Below, piece after piece: positions 27,791-37,610 of a stretch of DNA of 64,000 nt. How positions within the stretch are numbered: position 1 is the stretch's first letter; the number at the start of each line of letters is the position of its first letter. Source of the DNA: Sulfolobaceae archaeon (GTDB lineage: Archaea > Thermoproteota > Thermoprotei_A > Sulfolobales > Sulfolobaceae); assembly GCA_026627305.1 (NCBI GenBank), contig JAPNVD010000001.1:1-64000 (forward strand), read 5' to 3'. The translations under genes and the position numbers were made by a program. Under the pieces are notes generated by a model that worked only from the letters and a program-made list of their open reading frames with translations, ran no database searches and was not told the origin of the DNA.

Positions 27791-27934
27791 CTATACCAAC
27801 TAACTGAAACTGCACGAGTAGAGACAATGAGATTAGCCGCACTAATTTCAGAATGCAAATTCTACAATAGGGAAAAAGCTGAAATATTAAGAAAGGAAAT
27901 GGATAAATATTTTAAAAAATATGTTCCTTTTTAA
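27791..27934 (+). pseudogene. possible C-terminal coding relic
   Basis: After TAA at 27788-27790 a frame stays open for about 47 codons to TAA near 27934. It encodes a plausible helical tail (ETMRLAALISECKFYNREK, AEILRKEMDKYFKKYVPF). An internal ATG at 27827 could start a 35-residue protein, but no ribosome-binding site is seen. I read it as the end of a gene whose front was lost in the rearrangements of this zone. Family not recognised. Confidence 0.3.
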
Positions 27935-28129
27935 TACTATAAGAAAGCATTATAAATGAAAAAGAAAACCTTATTTTAAGGGTATAAGCTTTTTAGCTAT
28001 TTTCTATCTTTCCTATGGCACTCTCCCTTCTGGTAAACTTCTCCATGAAGAGCCGATTTCTCCCGCAATACCGGAGTGTCCGTACAATCATAGTAAGGCT
28101 TTTTCCCAAACGGAGTGCAACAGAGGAAA

Positions 28130-28548
28130 ATAAGGGTGTCTCAACTGTTTACTTAGGCTACCCTTTTTCATCTCTTAAGATAAGAGTAATAAGTTTACTG
28201 TGAATATTTGGTCTTATCGTAAGTCAATTGATGCCATTGTATTTAAGCTCTACGAGTATGGTATAAAGGTGTTCCTAGTTGTCGAGTACAACACTTCGCG
28301 CTTCTGTGCCTATCATGACGTTGTGGTTAAGAGGAAACCTAGGGGAGTCGTCGGCTGCCCAATAGATCACAGACTACACAGTGACGTTAACGGTGCTCTC
28401 AACATAATGAAATTGGGAATAAAGAGAGTTGTTAATGCATTGAAAAGACCTCTCTCTTTTCTCGTAACTTCTAACGGAGTAATAAAGGAGAGTAACGCCT
28501 TAGACCTCGGCGGAACCCTCGCCCTTAGGGCGGGGAAGAGGTCAGTTT
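28130..28548 (+). pseudogene. decayed tnpB (IS200/IS605 OrfB) C-terminal fragment with right end
   Basis: The plus strand encodes pieces of a TnpB-type RNA-guided nuclease/transposase. VSTVYLGYPF (from about 28136) is followed after a frameshift by NIWSYRKSIDAIVFKLYEYG (from 28201), then EYNTSRFCAYHDVVVKRKPRG and CPIDHRLHSDVNGALNIMK, the zinc-finger and last catalytic (DVNGA) region, and PLSFLVTSNGV. The finger keeps only some of its Cys/His. The fragment runs into the right-end hairpin CCCTCGCCCTTAGGGCGGGG (28516-28535) and AGAGGTCAG. The N-terminal two thirds are missing, so it is inactive as a nuclease. Confidence 0.8.
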
Positions 28549-28662
28549 CTCCTTCTTGCTCTTCTTTTTAGCTATGAAAGTCTTATGCTTGAGATTTCAA
28601 TCAAATGTATATTACTTTTTTATCACAAAGTTTAATAAATTCGATAATTAAAAAGATTATAT

Positions 28663-29568
28663 ATGCCAATATGTCCTGCTTGTAGATATAGGGCTAGGAG
28701 TTGGAGAGATATAGCTATCCACCTCTACGATTTTGCTAACATAAAGAGTGAGGCAAGACATGTGATGTGGTTGAACAGGAACTTGAGTTATAAATCCTTA
28801 GATCTGGAGATCCTAAGTTTTAGGCTTGAGGAGTTCTTCTCTATGCCAGAGGGTTTAGCTTCTTGGATAAGGAAGAGGTTTATTGAGAGGTTTTACGGAG
28901 ATAAACCCCATCCATTTATTATAGCAATGCAGAATCCAACTAGGGGCGTTTTGTTGGGGTATGTCCTGGAGCACCAACATTTCCTCAAGAACTGGGTTCA
29001 GGTACTCTCTTCCATAGTCTTTAGGACAGATAAGGACGATGTTATCAACTATGAGTTGGAGAACATAGCTGTGGAATACATAGGATATAAGGGAATGCCT
29101 TCACACTATGAACTACTCATCAGGATGGGCGAAAGTTTGGGGCTAAGCAGAGAGAAGATATTATCAACACCACCTCTACCCTCAACTCTTTCTTCAATAA
29201 AGAAGTGGAAGAGGATTGCTGAGACCAGGGATTGGATAGAGACGATGGCTGCAATGCATAGTTTGGAGCTTGTCGCTGACAGAACCTTAACGAAGTATGG
29301 AGCTAAGATGCACTACTTCAACCCTGAAATATTGAACTCAGATAAATATCCTAAAGAGGTAAAGGACTTCTTGAGGGAGGGCTATGAGGCTGATGTAGGA
29401 CATGCGGGTGAGGCTTTAAGGTTAGTTGAAAAGTATGGCAAAGATAAGGCTGAGGATATCCAAGTCACAGTGCTTGAGTCCTTCGATGCCTTTGCCAAAT
29501 ATCTGACTGCAAGGCTTGAAAGGGGATTGGAGTTTGAACCAGAACTTATAAAGGTGATAGGGCAATGA
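28663..29568 (+). CDS. heme-oxygenase-fold (TenA/HDO-like) protein with N-terminal zinc finger
   Basis: A 301-residue protein. Residues 4-33 form a C2H2-like zinc site ([21 protein letters not shown], second His at 33). The rest is helical and resembles TenA/PqqC/heme-oxygenase-like oxidases. Candidate metal ligands are Glu103/His106 (LEHQHF), Glu138, His148 (SHYE), Glu202, Asp206 (LELVADR) and His247 (DVGHAGE), a distribution reminiscent of heme-oxygenase-like diiron oxidases. The ATG lies directly after TATATATG-like AT-rich DNA, suggesting a leaderless start. The downstream Ta0938-like gene overlaps by 4 bp, so the two are probably co-translated. Function not known. Confidence 0.65.
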   Translation: MPICPACRYRARSWRDIAIHLYDFANIKSEARHVMWLNRNLSYKSLDLEILSFRLEEFFSMPEGLASWIRKRFIERFYGDKPHPFIIAMQNPTRGVLLGYVLEHQHFLKNWVQVLSSIVFRTDKDDVINYELENIAVEYIGYKGMPSHYELLIRMGESLGLSREKILSTPPLPSTLSSIKKWKRIAETRDWIETMAAMHSLELVADRTLTKYGAKMHYFNPEILNSDKYPKEVKDFLREGYEADVGHAGEALRLVEKYGKDKAEDIQVTVLESFDAFAKYLTARLERGLEFEPELIKVIGQ

Positions 29569-29885
29569 AGATCGTGGTCAACGGTAAACCCGCAGGGACT
29601 AAGGAGACCGGATGTGCCATATGTGGTGCCACCTGGGGGGAATACTATGCTGAGGTTGATGGTGAGAAGCTTTTCTTCTGCTGCGATATATGTGCTGCTG
29701 AATTCATCAACATGATCAACGAGGTGAAGAAGAGGGCTGGCTGGGAAAGGGTTGATGAAATAGAGATAAATGGAAATTATTACGCTGGGAGGACTTGTGT
29801 TGCGAAGCATGAGGGTAAAGAGTTTAAGTTCTACATAAGGTTTGGAGATGAGGGAGAAATAACCACCTTTAAGGTATTGTCTTGA
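29565..29885 (+). CDS. Ta0938-family zinc-binding protein
   Basis: A 106-residue protein with a TRASH-like four/five-Cys site: CAICG (Cys17, Cys20) and [11 protein letters not shown] (Cys48-49, Cys52). A beta-rich second half ([21 protein letters not shown]) has one more Cys. It matches the Ta0938 family of small archaeal zinc-ribbon-containing proteins of unknown role. The ATGA overlap with the preceding gene implies a metal-supply or partner role for that protein. Its last 17 bases overlap the convergent reductase gene. Confidence 0.72.
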   Translation: MKIVVNGKPAGTKETGCAICGATWGEYYAEVDGEKLFFCCDICAAEFINMINEVKKRAGWERVDEIEINGNYYAGRTCVAKHEGKEFKFYIRFGDEGEITTFKVLS

Positions 29886-31545
29886 AGTTCCTTCCAAGCC
29901 AATATCCTTTTTGTATAGCCTTACCTATGGTGTACTGATCATCAACAAATTTGCTCAATACGACATCAAACCCCGATGATGGGGTCTCTTTAATTATCCT
30001 AACTCCAGCCCTTTCCAAATTCATCCTCAGCAGGTACTCCCTAGTCCTATCTAATCCCCTAAAAGACCTCTCAGTAATATAAACCTCATTATATTTTGCT
30101 AGCTCAAATGCGTAGTCATGGTAGGCGTAGAGGTTTGAGTCTATCAGTATCCTTTCCCCCTTTACACTAGGCATTTCAGGCGGCTCCTCATCTGGGAGAG
30201 CGTAAATACAGTTCTCATCCTCGCATTTTGCCTCAGTGTTTAATACAACCTTAACCTCTAACCTCTTCAGCTCTTTTTCGTAATAGTCAATAAGTGTTGA
30301 GAACTCATTAACCTTCCAGGGATCCTTCAGGTCTAGTAGTTGCCCTCCTAACTTATCCCTCTTCTCGTAAAGCGTTACCTTGAACCCCCTCAAGGCTAGA
30401 ACCCTAGAAGCCTCTAAACCCTTAACTCCCCCGCCTACAACTATGACCTCACCCTCTCCCCTTTGTGGAGGGGGCAATAGCTCCCAGCCGAGCTCAGGGT
30501 TCACATCACACCTAACCTCTTTGAATATTACACCTCTACATGACTGGTTACACCTGATACAAGGTCTTATCGGTAGCCCTTTCCTCACCTTAACTGCCCA
30601 ATATGGTTCAGCCAGAAGTTCTCTGCCTAATACCACAACATCAGCCACTCCTCTAGCCTTTATTGCGTCTTCTGGAGTTATGATCGATCCAACTAAGAAG
30701 AGAGGTATCTTTATAGCCTCCCTTACAACCTTAGCTCCCTCGATAAAGCTAACCCTGGAATAATAGAATGGCATAGATGATGATAGAGGACCATCTCTCC
30801 CAGCTGATAAATGGATATAATCTATTCCTGCCCTCTCAAACCTCTTAGCGTATTCAGCTACGAGTTCTGGGTTCAAACCCTCATTATCGAATTCCGTTAC
30901 GCTCATCCTAATGCCAACTACTATGTTTACCTTCTCTTTAATTCCCCTGATTATCTCTTCAACAAGTCTAGCTCCATCCCTATACTCATCCTCCCTCTTA
31001 TTAACTGCTGGTGAAAGGAATTGTGCTAATAAATAGCCATGGGCACCGTGAAGTTCAACACCGTCAAACCCTGCCCTCTTAGCCCTTGCTGAAGCTTCTA
31101 TAAACTCCCTCTTCACCCTCTCTATATCCTCTTTTGTCATTTCCCTTACTTCATCCATTAATGGTATCTTTGATGGTGCAATAGGCGTATTACCCCATAT
31201 AATCTCCTTTCTAGTCTTCCTCCCTACGTGTACAAGTTGTACAAATATCTTACTACCCAAAGAGTGTATGACCTCCGTTAGCCTAAAGAACTTCGGTAAA
31301 AGTTCATCACTGTAAAGCCCCAGTTGGTTAACTGAACCTCTAGAATCTATCTTATCGATGTAAGTGTATTCAGTTATTATTAGTCCCACATCACCCTTTG
31401 TCCTCTCCGCCAAGTACGCTATATGCTCGTCCGAGGGGTAGCCCTCTACTGTAGCTAAATTTGATATCATAGGTGACATGGCGATCCTGTTCTTTAGCAC
31501 TACATTTCCAACTGATATTGGCTCAAATAGACTGTCTAAAGTCAT
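29869..31545 (-). CDS. Old Yellow Enzyme / 2,4-dienoyl-CoA reductase-type flavin oxidoreductase
   Basis: A 558-residue protein from the preferred ATG at 31545 ([14 protein letters not shown]); an in-frame ATG at 31587 would add 14 unusual residues upstream of the likely promoter. The N-terminal TIM barrel has FMN-site features: [38 protein letters not shown]. The middle segment [24 protein letters not shown] holds the [4Fe-4S] cysteines. The C-terminal FAD/NAD(P) domain has [21 protein letters not shown], but it appears shortened near the end compared with full 2,4-dienoyl-CoA reductases (about 670 residues). It probably reduces an enone or dienoyl-CoA. Convergent with the Ta0938 gene. Confidence 0.83.
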   Translation of the reverse strand: MTLDSLFEPISVGNVVLKNRIAMSPMISNLATVEGYPSDEHIAYLAERTKGDVGLIITEYTYIDKIDSRGSVNQLGLYSDELLPKFFRLTEVIHSLGSKIFVQLVHVGRKTRKEIIWGNTPIAPSKIPLMDEVREMTKEDIERVKREFIEASARAKRAGFDGVELHGAHGYLLAQFLSPAVNKREDEYRDGARLVEEIIRGIKEKVNIVVGIRMSVTEFDNEGLNPELVAEYAKRFERAGIDYIHLSAGRDGPLSSSMPFYYSRVSFIEGAKVVREAIKIPLFLVGSIITPEDAIKARGVADVVVLGRELLAEPYWAVKVRKGLPIRPCIRCNQSCRGVIFKEVRCDVNPELGWELLPPPQRGEGEVIVVGGGVKGLEASRVLALRGFKVTLYEKRDKLGGQLLDLKDPWKVNEFSTLIDYYEKELKRLEVKVVLNTEAKCEDENCIYALPDEEPPEMPSVKGERILIDSNLYAYHDYAFELAKYNEVYITERSFRGLDRTREYLLRMNLERAGVRIIKETPSSGFDVVLSKFVDDQYTIGKAIQKGYWLGRNFKTIP

Positions 31546-31669
31546 TAGGAAAAGAAATTTCGCTTCGAGCCTAAAAAAGTATCTCAATAATATGTTTAAG
31601 GAATTTAAATTAAATAATAAATAAAAAGAAGTTGAGGAGGAAAAAGAAATGAAATTATTTTATTATTTA

Positions 31670-33082
31670 TTAGATCAGTACTACATCTTTATATGTACTT
31701 AATAAACCTGTTAGTACTCCGACAGCTGTGATCGCACCACCTAGGAATGCTAGATATAAGAAGACGTTATTTAAGGTGAAAACGTAAGACTCACCAAATA
31801 TAAATGCTATTATTGAGCCTATTGTGAATAAATCGTTGACTAGGTTCTTCCTCTTCTCCTCAATGCCCATGTACTTAAAAGCCAGTGAAGCGGTTATCAG
31901 CATTGGCAGTAGGAAGAAACCGAAGTCCTGATGGAACCTTAAATATGCAGCATCATACATCCAACCTGGTCCTTGACCAGGAGTTGCAAAACCGAAATAG
32001 GATTCATGGAATTCTATATAATATCCCGTAACTGGAACTGTCAAGTATATCAGTGCTGCTGCGATAAGTATAAACAATAAAGACCTGTCTAGTTTCTTTT
32101 GTCTGTGAGCGTAAACTCCTGTCCCTATGAGAACTAATAGTGCACCCCAGCCTATCATCCCTGTCATCGTATCATCCATAGCTAGCCCATTAACTCCGTT
32201 AGGTCCTGAAGCGAACAGTGTTGGTATGGAATAATTTCCTACTCCCGCTACTATGTAAAGCCACACTACTGCAATGATCATATAAATCATTATGAAGAAT
32301 CCTGCTGCAGAGATTAATTTTGCACTACCCTTCATCTCGTTATATCCGTAAATGCTTGATATTAGTGCAACTATTCCCGCTAGTATTAGAGGTATCATAG
32401 TATGCGAGTGGGAAGTCACCACGTTTTCAGTCCAGGTTATAACGGCGGTAGCATTGTAATAACCTAGAACAGAGTACATGGTAGAGTTTATGTAATTGGA
32501 TACAAATGATGGCCAAGGACCTGCCCAGGTTATCCATCCTCCGATATGTCCCTCAAAAGCCGCTATCAATACCCCAATAAGTGCTGCCAACACAGTATAG
32601 TATGCTAGTCCTACCTTATCGTAACCGACCCCACTAACCTTCGGATATAGGAACATAGTTACTATCAACGCTATAGCCATTTCATCTCCGATTAGAAATG
32701 CTATGATCTGTAACCATAAAGGAATACCTAGAGCGAATCTATCATAGACATCAAATATTCCGGCAATTCCTGCTAAGGGGGTAGCAATAAATCCGCCATA
32801 CATTATCGATTCTCTAATGAGCTTATATGCGGTACCCTTTATAGTATCTAATTTGAAGGTAGTACAAATTATACAAGCCAAGACCGTTACCCAGGGCATG
32901 AAAAGCGCTCCATGCCAGTATAGTACTAATCTCCAATAGACATCTGGTGTCCACTGGTTATTATAAGCAGAATTAAGGAAGGGGGTGAAGTAATTAACTA
33001 TTGGTGCAACAGCCATTAATCCTAAAGCCCACGCTATGCTCCACCACATCACAAATCTTGTATTGAGGTTAAATCTCATCAT
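31670..33082 (-). CDS. polytopic membrane protein resembling heme-copper oxidase subunit I
   Basis: A 470-residue protein with about 12 hydrophobic helices. Histidines lie where heme-copper oxidase ligands would: His57 in helix 2 (YWHGALFMPW), His179 (EGHIGGW), His225/His227 (SHSHTMIP), and His359 and His384 (RFHQDFGFFLLP). The order fits low-spin heme, CuB and high-spin heme ligands, but the CuB pair is His-x-His rather than His-His and the final H-x-H is absent. It may be a divergent oxidase or nitric-oxide-reductase relative, or a heme protein without oxygen reduction. The start is ATG 33082 or 33079 after GGTGAT; TTTATATA on the minus strand at 33105-33112 is the TATA candidate. No other oxidase subunit gene is adjacent. 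Confidence 0.55.
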   Translation of the reverse strand: MMRFNLNTRFVMWWSIAWALGLMAVAPIVNYFTPFLNSAYNNQWTPDVYWRLVLYWHGALFMPWVTVLACIICTTFKLDTIKGTAYKLIRESIMYGGFIATPLAGIAGIFDVYDRFALGIPLWLQIIAFLIGDEMAIALIVTMFLYPKVSGVGYDKVGLAYYTVLAALIGVLIAAFEGHIGGWITWAGPWPSFVSNYINSTMYSVLGYYNATAVITWTENVVTSHSHTMIPLILAGIVALISSIYGYNEMKGSAKLISAAGFFIMIYMIIAVVWLYIVAGVGNYSIPTLFASGPNGVNGLAMDDTMTGMIGWGALLVLIGTGVYAHRQKKLDRSLLFILIAAALIYLTVPVTGYYIEFHESYFGFATPGQGPGWMYDAAYLRFHQDFGFFLLPMLITASLAFKYMGIEEKRKNLVNDLFTIGSIIAFIFGESYVFTLNNVFLYLAFLGGAITAVGVLTGLLSTYKDVVLI

Positions 33083-33432
33083 ATCACCAAGATAATATTA
33101 GTTTTTCTTATATATAAATTTATTAGCAAAATTTTGGAATAAAAATTTTTAAATAGGATCTTAAACTTTTTTATAATTGATTTAAATTTATAATATAATA
33201 TTTATTGGTATATTCACAATCGAAAGTATAAGGAGCCTATAAACTTATGTATTTATTAATTTGAGATTACTACAGAAATTTAAATAAACCTACATTTCAC
33301 CAAAACATTAAGATCAAAATTCATAATAGAAATATTTATTATAATATCCATAACACCGCTATTGTTGGCAAAATAAATGGCAACCCTCGCTCTTTAAGGG
33401 GAGGTTTTAGTGGGCATGAACGCTTCTTGCAC
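33083..33432. other. AT-rich intergenic region with degenerate IS end
   Basis: The first 100 bases hold the promoter of the upstream-listed membrane-protein gene. CCCTCGCTCTTTAAGGGGAGG at 33384-33404 is a degenerate copy of the IS right-end hairpin, lying just before the end of the next minus-strand gene. No coding sequence seen. Confidence 0.5.
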
Positions 33433-33765
33433 TTATTTCACAGATTCTATCTCCTTTAACAACTTTTCTTCTTCGTCATTGACTTTGTGCTTTAATACCA
33501 ATTTCTTAGCTAGACCTATCACAGAATTCCTATCATATTTGGAGAACACCTTTAGATAGGGCTCGCAGAGGTTTCCATTAACCTCTCTGTATTCCTTTAA
33601 CTTTATTTCACTATCGCTCACAACGAAGATGTCCAATGGGTCTTTATTCCTGTAAGCTATTATGAGAGCCTCTGCTATTACTAGTGGATCGTTTGGATCT
33701 AGACCTAGGGATTTAGATATGCAACTCACATATGAGAAAACTTTTAGGCTCTCTAATGATATCAT
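33433..33765 (-). CDS. hypothetical protein
   Basis: A 110-residue acidic/basic helical protein, not recognised. It has two Cys (SCIS and NLCEP), an N-terminal helical half (LDPNDPLVIAEALIIAYRNKD) and a C-terminal helical half (VIGLAKKLVLKHKV). No membrane segment or known motif. The ATG at 33765 is about 50 bp from the end of the MFS gene, on the same strand and downstream of it, so the two could be co-transcribed. Confidence 0.55.
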   Translation of the reverse strand: MISLESLKVFSYVSCISKSLGLDPNDPLVIAEALIIAYRNKDPLDIFVVSDSEIKLKEYREVNGNLCEPYLKVFSKYDRNSVIGLAKKLVLKHKVNDEEEKLLKEIESVK

Positions 33766-33819
33766 TTCTCTTTTCTAGTTCTTGTAAGAAGAAATAAAAA
33801 TAAGGAAAACTGCCTCGTA

Positions 33820-35004
33820 TTACTTTCCTTGAACTACACTGCTTTTAGGCCAGGTAAGCATGGTAATAAAGATAACTGTTAAGGAGAATATCGATAAGGC
33901 ATCAACCCATAGATGAAGGGTCTGAATTGTTGAGATGATCCCCACTAACACAGATGCTATTCCACCAACTAAGCCACCTATATTGTACGATAGTCCTGAG
34001 ATCACTCCTCTCACCTCCCTCGGAACTGCTTCTACTAATAGTGTAGGCATTAGGGGCCAATAACCACAGAACATAGCATACCCTATTGTGCCTATCATCA
34101 TTAGGGTGGGATTGGCCAAAGCCTTAATAGGTGGCACCGATAGTGGAACGAACACTAGCAAGAGGATTACACTTAGCAGTATTAGTAATCTTTTACCGAA
34201 AATTTCCGCTAGCCTTCCAAAGACTATAAACATGATAGTTAAAACTATGTTAGCGATAAGAAGCGTTAATCCAAGTTCGCTAGCGGGCATCCCTGCCCAT
34301 CTCTCAGCAATTGTTGGATAGTTCTCGAAAAGCACAAAATAAGCTATAAACATACCAGCCATGGCTATAGATGCCTTTAGTGTAATGCTAAAATAATCCT
34401 TTAGCTTAGGCTTTTCTGTATTAGAGATTATGCTAGCCTCTTTTGCTTCCTTTAACTTCACATACGCGTATGGAACAATAGCTAAGGGGAAGACACTAGT
34501 GGCTAAGAAGAACCTCCATCCATCCCCTTGCATTATGGGTAAGAATGTTATGTATGCAACAGCTGTTAACGCATAACCTATACCATAACCTGCCTGGACT
34601 ATGCTAACAACAAAGCTTTTCATATTTAGGGGAGCTTGCTCAAAGGCCAATACGGTACCTGCAGTCCATTGAGCTCCCATGAAAACCCCTTCTAATAATC
34701 TGAAGATGAAGAGGAAAATAGAAGAAGGGGAGAAAGGTAAGAGTAGTCCAAATATCGAATATCCGGCTGTCCCTATCAATAGAACCTCCTTCCTTCCTAA
34801 AACCCTATCGCTCAGCTTACCGAATATTGTACCTCCTACAACTCTACCGATTAGACCAAGGGCAAAGAGGAGTGTAACTCCTGCAAAGTTAAGTGAATAA
34901 GCTTTTTCTAGATATGGGTAGATATAGGTCACGATCAAGAGGTCATATATATTACCTGCCCAGGCTAGAGTAGAGGAAATAGTTGCATGTATATAGCTTT
35001 TCAT
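33820..35004 (-). CDS. MFS transporter
   Basis: A 394-residue, about 12-helix carrier. Motif A between helices 2 and 3 is GKLSDRVLGRKEV, and the mirror copy in the second half is GRLAEIFGKRLL. The early TVLAFEQAPLNMKSFVVSIVQAG and EAVPREVRGVISGLSYNIG are typical of the metabolite:proton branch (sialic acid, aromatic acid or nicotinate carriers). Substrate unknown. The upstream 250 bp are very AT-rich and contain the promoters of this gene and the divergent hydrolase. Confidence 0.8.
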   Translation of the reverse strand: MKSYIHATISSTLAWAGNIYDLLIVTYIYPYLEKAYSLNFAGVTLLFALGLIGRVVGGTIFGKLSDRVLGRKEVLLIGTAGYSIFGLLLPFSPSSIFLFIFRLLEGVFMGAQWTAGTVLAFEQAPLNMKSFVVSIVQAGYGIGYALTAVAYITFLPIMQGDGWRFFLATSVFPLAIVPYAYVKLKEAKEASIISNTEKPKLKDYFSITLKASIAMAGMFIAYFVLFENYPTIAERWAGMPASELGLTLLIANIVLTIMFIVFGRLAEIFGKRLLILLSVILLLVFVPLSVPPIKALANPTLMMIGTIGYAMFCGYWPLMPTLLVEAVPREVRGVISGLSYNIGGLVGGIASVLVGIISTIQTLHLWVDALSIFSLTVIFITMLTWPKSSVVQGK

Positions 35005-35260
35005 TTGGCTAATTTAATAAGTTAGGCATTATTTAAATATTTTTAATAGACATATTGAAAATTTGCGGATACGTAAATTATAGATTACGTACTTTTCCTG
35101 AAAAATTGTTATAATTAATCATCAGAAAATGATAAAAATTTAACATCACAAAACCTCAAAATTTAAAAAAGTTTTTAAAATTACGTGAGATAATTTTTCT
35201 GAACGTTAGTCATTAGCTAGAAAAAATAATTTTAAAATCTAAAAAGCGACAAAAGAATCT

Positions 35261-35848
35261 ATGCTTGAAGACAAGTTTGTTGATATAAAAGGGATAAAGA
35301 TACATTACTTAGAAAAAGGTAATGGAAAACCATACTTACTATTTCATGGTGCTAGGTTTAACGCTAGGACATGGGAGGAGACTGGTACAATAGATGCTAT
35401 AGCTGAGAGTGGATTTAGGGCTATATCAGTTGACTTCCCCGGATTTGGAAAATCACAGAGCGGTAATTATGACGATTTAGGGGAGTTCATAAAGGATTTC
35501 GCTGACACTATGGGCTTAGGTAAGGTTATTGTAATGGGTGCTTCAATGGGAGGAGAGGCAGCTGTAAGCTTCTCTGTAAACAACCCTGACAGACTATTGG
35601 GGGCTGTATACGTTGGTGCCGTAGGGGTTAGCGCATATGAAAGCAAATTGAAGAACCTTGACGGAAAGCCAATACTACTGATTTGGGGTAAAAGGGATAA
35701 CGTTTCACCTATAAGCAACGCAAACCTAATATTGAAATATGTGAAGACAGCCAAGTTAGTTCATGTGGGCGTAAATCACGCATGCTATTTAGATGATCCA
35801 CAGGGGTTCAATAAAGAGATCAAGGAATTCCTGAAGGGGATAAAGTGA
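35261..35848 (+). CDS. alpha/beta hydrolase
   Basis: A 195-residue hydrolase, short for the family because the cap domain is nearly absent. The oxyanion strand is PYLLFHGARFNARTW, and the nucleophile elbow GASMGGEA carries the Ser. The acid is probably Asp in LIWGKRDNVSP and the base His in GVNHACYLDDP. All triad members are present. It is cytoplasmic. Esterase or related activity is likely, with unknown substrate. Divergent from the MFS gene. Confidence 0.87.
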   Translation: MLEDKFVDIKGIKIHYLEKGNGKPYLLFHGARFNARTWEETGTIDAIAESGFRAISVDFPGFGKSQSGNYDDLGEFIKDFADTMGLGKVIVMGASMGGEAAVSFSVNNPDRLLGAVYVGAVGVSAYESKLKNLDGKPILLIWGKRDNVSPISNANLILKYVKTAKLVHVGVNHACYLDDPQGFNKEIKEFLKGIK

Positions 35849-35976
35849 TAGATGTTAATTCTGAAGGTTTCTGCGGGACATTGCTGAGCGTTTCATTACC
35901 CTTCATCTTTCTTTTTTATTAAATGAATAGAGTTTAGTTTGCTTTTTATATTCTAGACAATATCTATTTTTCTAGT

Positions 35977-36606
35977 ATGAAGTTTTTAGCAGTGTATAAT
36001 CATCCCGTTGAGACTTTAGGGCGATTAAAGCGCCATCTAAGTGATGTTAAAGAGGTTCACGCTGAAGAATTGAAAGGTAACGAGGAGTTTGATAGCCTTA
36101 TAATAATGGGAGGACCTATGGGGGTTTATGAGAGTGATAGATATCCTTTTCTTAAAACTGAAATGGAGCTGGTCAGAAGGGCTTACAAGGAAAATAAGAG
36201 GGTTTTAGGTATATGTCTAGGTTCACAGATAATCGCTGAGGCTTTAGGTGGTAAGGTAGTAAAGGGACAGTTTGGAAGTGAATTGGGGATATCAAGGGTT
36301 AAGCTAGTTGGCGAGCTGAGGGAATATTTGGGAAAGGATGAGATTACTGTCTTTCAGTGGCATGGGGACACATTCTCTTTACCTCCTAATGCTAGGCTCT
36401 TAGCTTATAGTGAAAAGTATTTCCAAGCTTTTAGGATAAACAGGATATTAGCCCTTCAATTCCACGTTGAGGTGGATTCGGAAATGGTAAAAAATTGGCT
36501 GAGGGTTTATGGTGGAGATGAGAGATTAGCTGAGGAAGTGAAGGATAACGAAAAAGAGCTAAAAAATAATTTAGATAGTATCTTGAAGTATTGGCTCTCC
36601 TTATAA
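35977..36606 (+). CDS. class I glutamine amidotransferase-like protein (GuaA-domain type)
   Basis: A 209-residue protein consisting of a single amidotransferase domain. The nucleophile loop is GICLGSQIIAEALGG with the catalytic Cys, and the His-Glu pair is FHVEVDSEM. There is also MGGPMGVYESDRYPF. Stand-alone domains of this type (COG0518) hydrolyse glutamine or related gamma-glutamyl compounds; no synthetase partner is encoded nearby. It is transcribed with its own promoter (TTTTTATATTCT, 35943-35954) and is convergent with the UspA gene. Confidence 0.85.
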   Translation: MKFLAVYNHPVETLGRLKRHLSDVKEVHAEELKGNEEFDSLIIMGGPMGVYESDRYPFLKTEMELVRRAYKENKRVLGICLGSQIIAEALGGKVVKGQFGSELGISRVKLVGELREYLGKDEITVFQWHGDTFSLPPNARLLAYSEKYFQAFRINRILALQFHVEVDSEMVKNWLRVYGGDERLAEEVKDNEKELKNNLDSILKYWLSL

Positions 36607-36613
36607 CACTCTT

Positions 36614-37030
36614 TTACTTAACAACAACTACGGGTATCTTTGATTGCTCGATAACTCCTTGAGAAACGCTTCCTAAGAATATCCTCTTAAACCTGCTTAA
36701 GCCTCTATTACCCATGACTATCAGATCAACGCCTTGAATATTTGCTACCTCTACTATTTTGTTTGAAGGCTCGCCCTCTATGACTATACCCTCAGCCTCG
36801 ACCCCCTGACTCTTAGCTATTTCCAAAGCTTCCTTGACTTTGGCATCTCCCACTGTCTTTAACGTATTTATCGCATCGTTTAGAGGTATTCCCCAGCTTT
36901 CGATACATGTGTTCACCACATGAAGGATCAGGAGTTTCGCCTTCATCTGTTTAGCTAGCTCAATGCCTAGATTAAGTGCCTTCTTTGAAGGTTCTGAACC
37001 GTCATATGCTATAAGTATTTTGCTGATCAT
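36614..37030 (-). CDS. universal stress protein (UspA family)
   Basis: A 138-residue single Usp domain. It has the N-terminal ILIAYDGSEPSKKAL and the ATP-binding signature GNRGLSRFKRIFLGSVSQGV (G-x2-G-x9-GS/T). It is therefore probably an ATP-binding dimer. In Sulfolobales such proteins respond to stress and are often phosphorylated, but the specific role is unknown. It is 8 bp from the end of the convergent amidotransferase gene. Confidence 0.9.
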   Translation of the reverse strand: MISKILIAYDGSEPSKKALNLGIELAKQMKAKLLILHVVNTCIESWGIPLNDAINTLKTVGDAKVKEALEIAKSQGVEAEGIVIEGEPSNKIVEVANIQGVDLIVMGNRGLSRFKRIFLGSVSQGVIEQSKIPVVVVK

Positions 37031-37333
37031 ATCTAATAATTCTACACTTAAAAATAAAAAATTTTGGTAAATTTGTTTTTGGTTGTTGGTTTCATGCTAA
37101 CTACCGACCTCCTCTCTTGTAGAAGGTTCCGTTCATCTTTGTAAGTGTCAAGGAGTGGTTGATTAAAGGATTAGGGGTGCATCTTAATTACTATAACGTG
37201 AAGTAACACATGTATGATCTCGCTTAGAAATCATGGGTTGATTACAGTCTTGACGTTTACCTAAACAATTTCTATCCTCCCAAAGTTCAACGTTCTGAGG
37301 GATATAATCCTTTTACCTATAGTACTCTATACA
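37031..37333. other. gene-free stretch with a possible decayed ORF
   Basis: On the plus strand about 37138-37300 one frame reads coherent protein-like sequence interrupted by two stops (VKEWLIKGLGVHLNYYNVK, then HMYDLA, then KSWVDYSLDVYLNNFYPPKV). This suggests a dead transposase or other gene; I do not recognise the family. CCGACCTCCTCTCTTGTAG at 37107-37125 resembles a reversed IS end. Confidence 0.35.
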
Positions 37334-37610
37334 ATGATAGTCTTAGACAAGCTTCACCCAAAGGCTGAGATATTCAGGTTCTCTAAGAGTGACCTCATAA
37401 TAGCCTCGATTTCAGCAATACCTTATCTCGGCTTAATATATCTCTCAAAGGACTTATATGCTATCGTGCCAATAATTCTCTTAGCATCTTCCTTTATTTC
37501 TTTAAGAAGAAAATTAACATGTGGGGTAACGTTTTAGGCACAGCTTTTACCTCTTCTCTAGTTATCATATATTTTGTATTTGCTCTAAATCCATACTTTT
37601 ACAAGGTGAT
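37334..37610 (+). pseudogene. broken small membrane-protein gene, cut by an IS remnant
   Basis: ATG 37334 opens a frame of 67 residues with a membrane segment (LIIASISAIPYLGLIYL) and a second one (LYAIVPIILLASSFISL), ending at TAG near 37535. A second frame from about 37519 continues with another clear membrane segment (LGTAFTSSLVIIYFVFALNPYF) and then runs straight into the IS left end at 37611. Joined by a single frameshift the pieces make one membrane protein truncated by the insertion. An intact form would exist in strains without the element. Confidence 0.5.
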
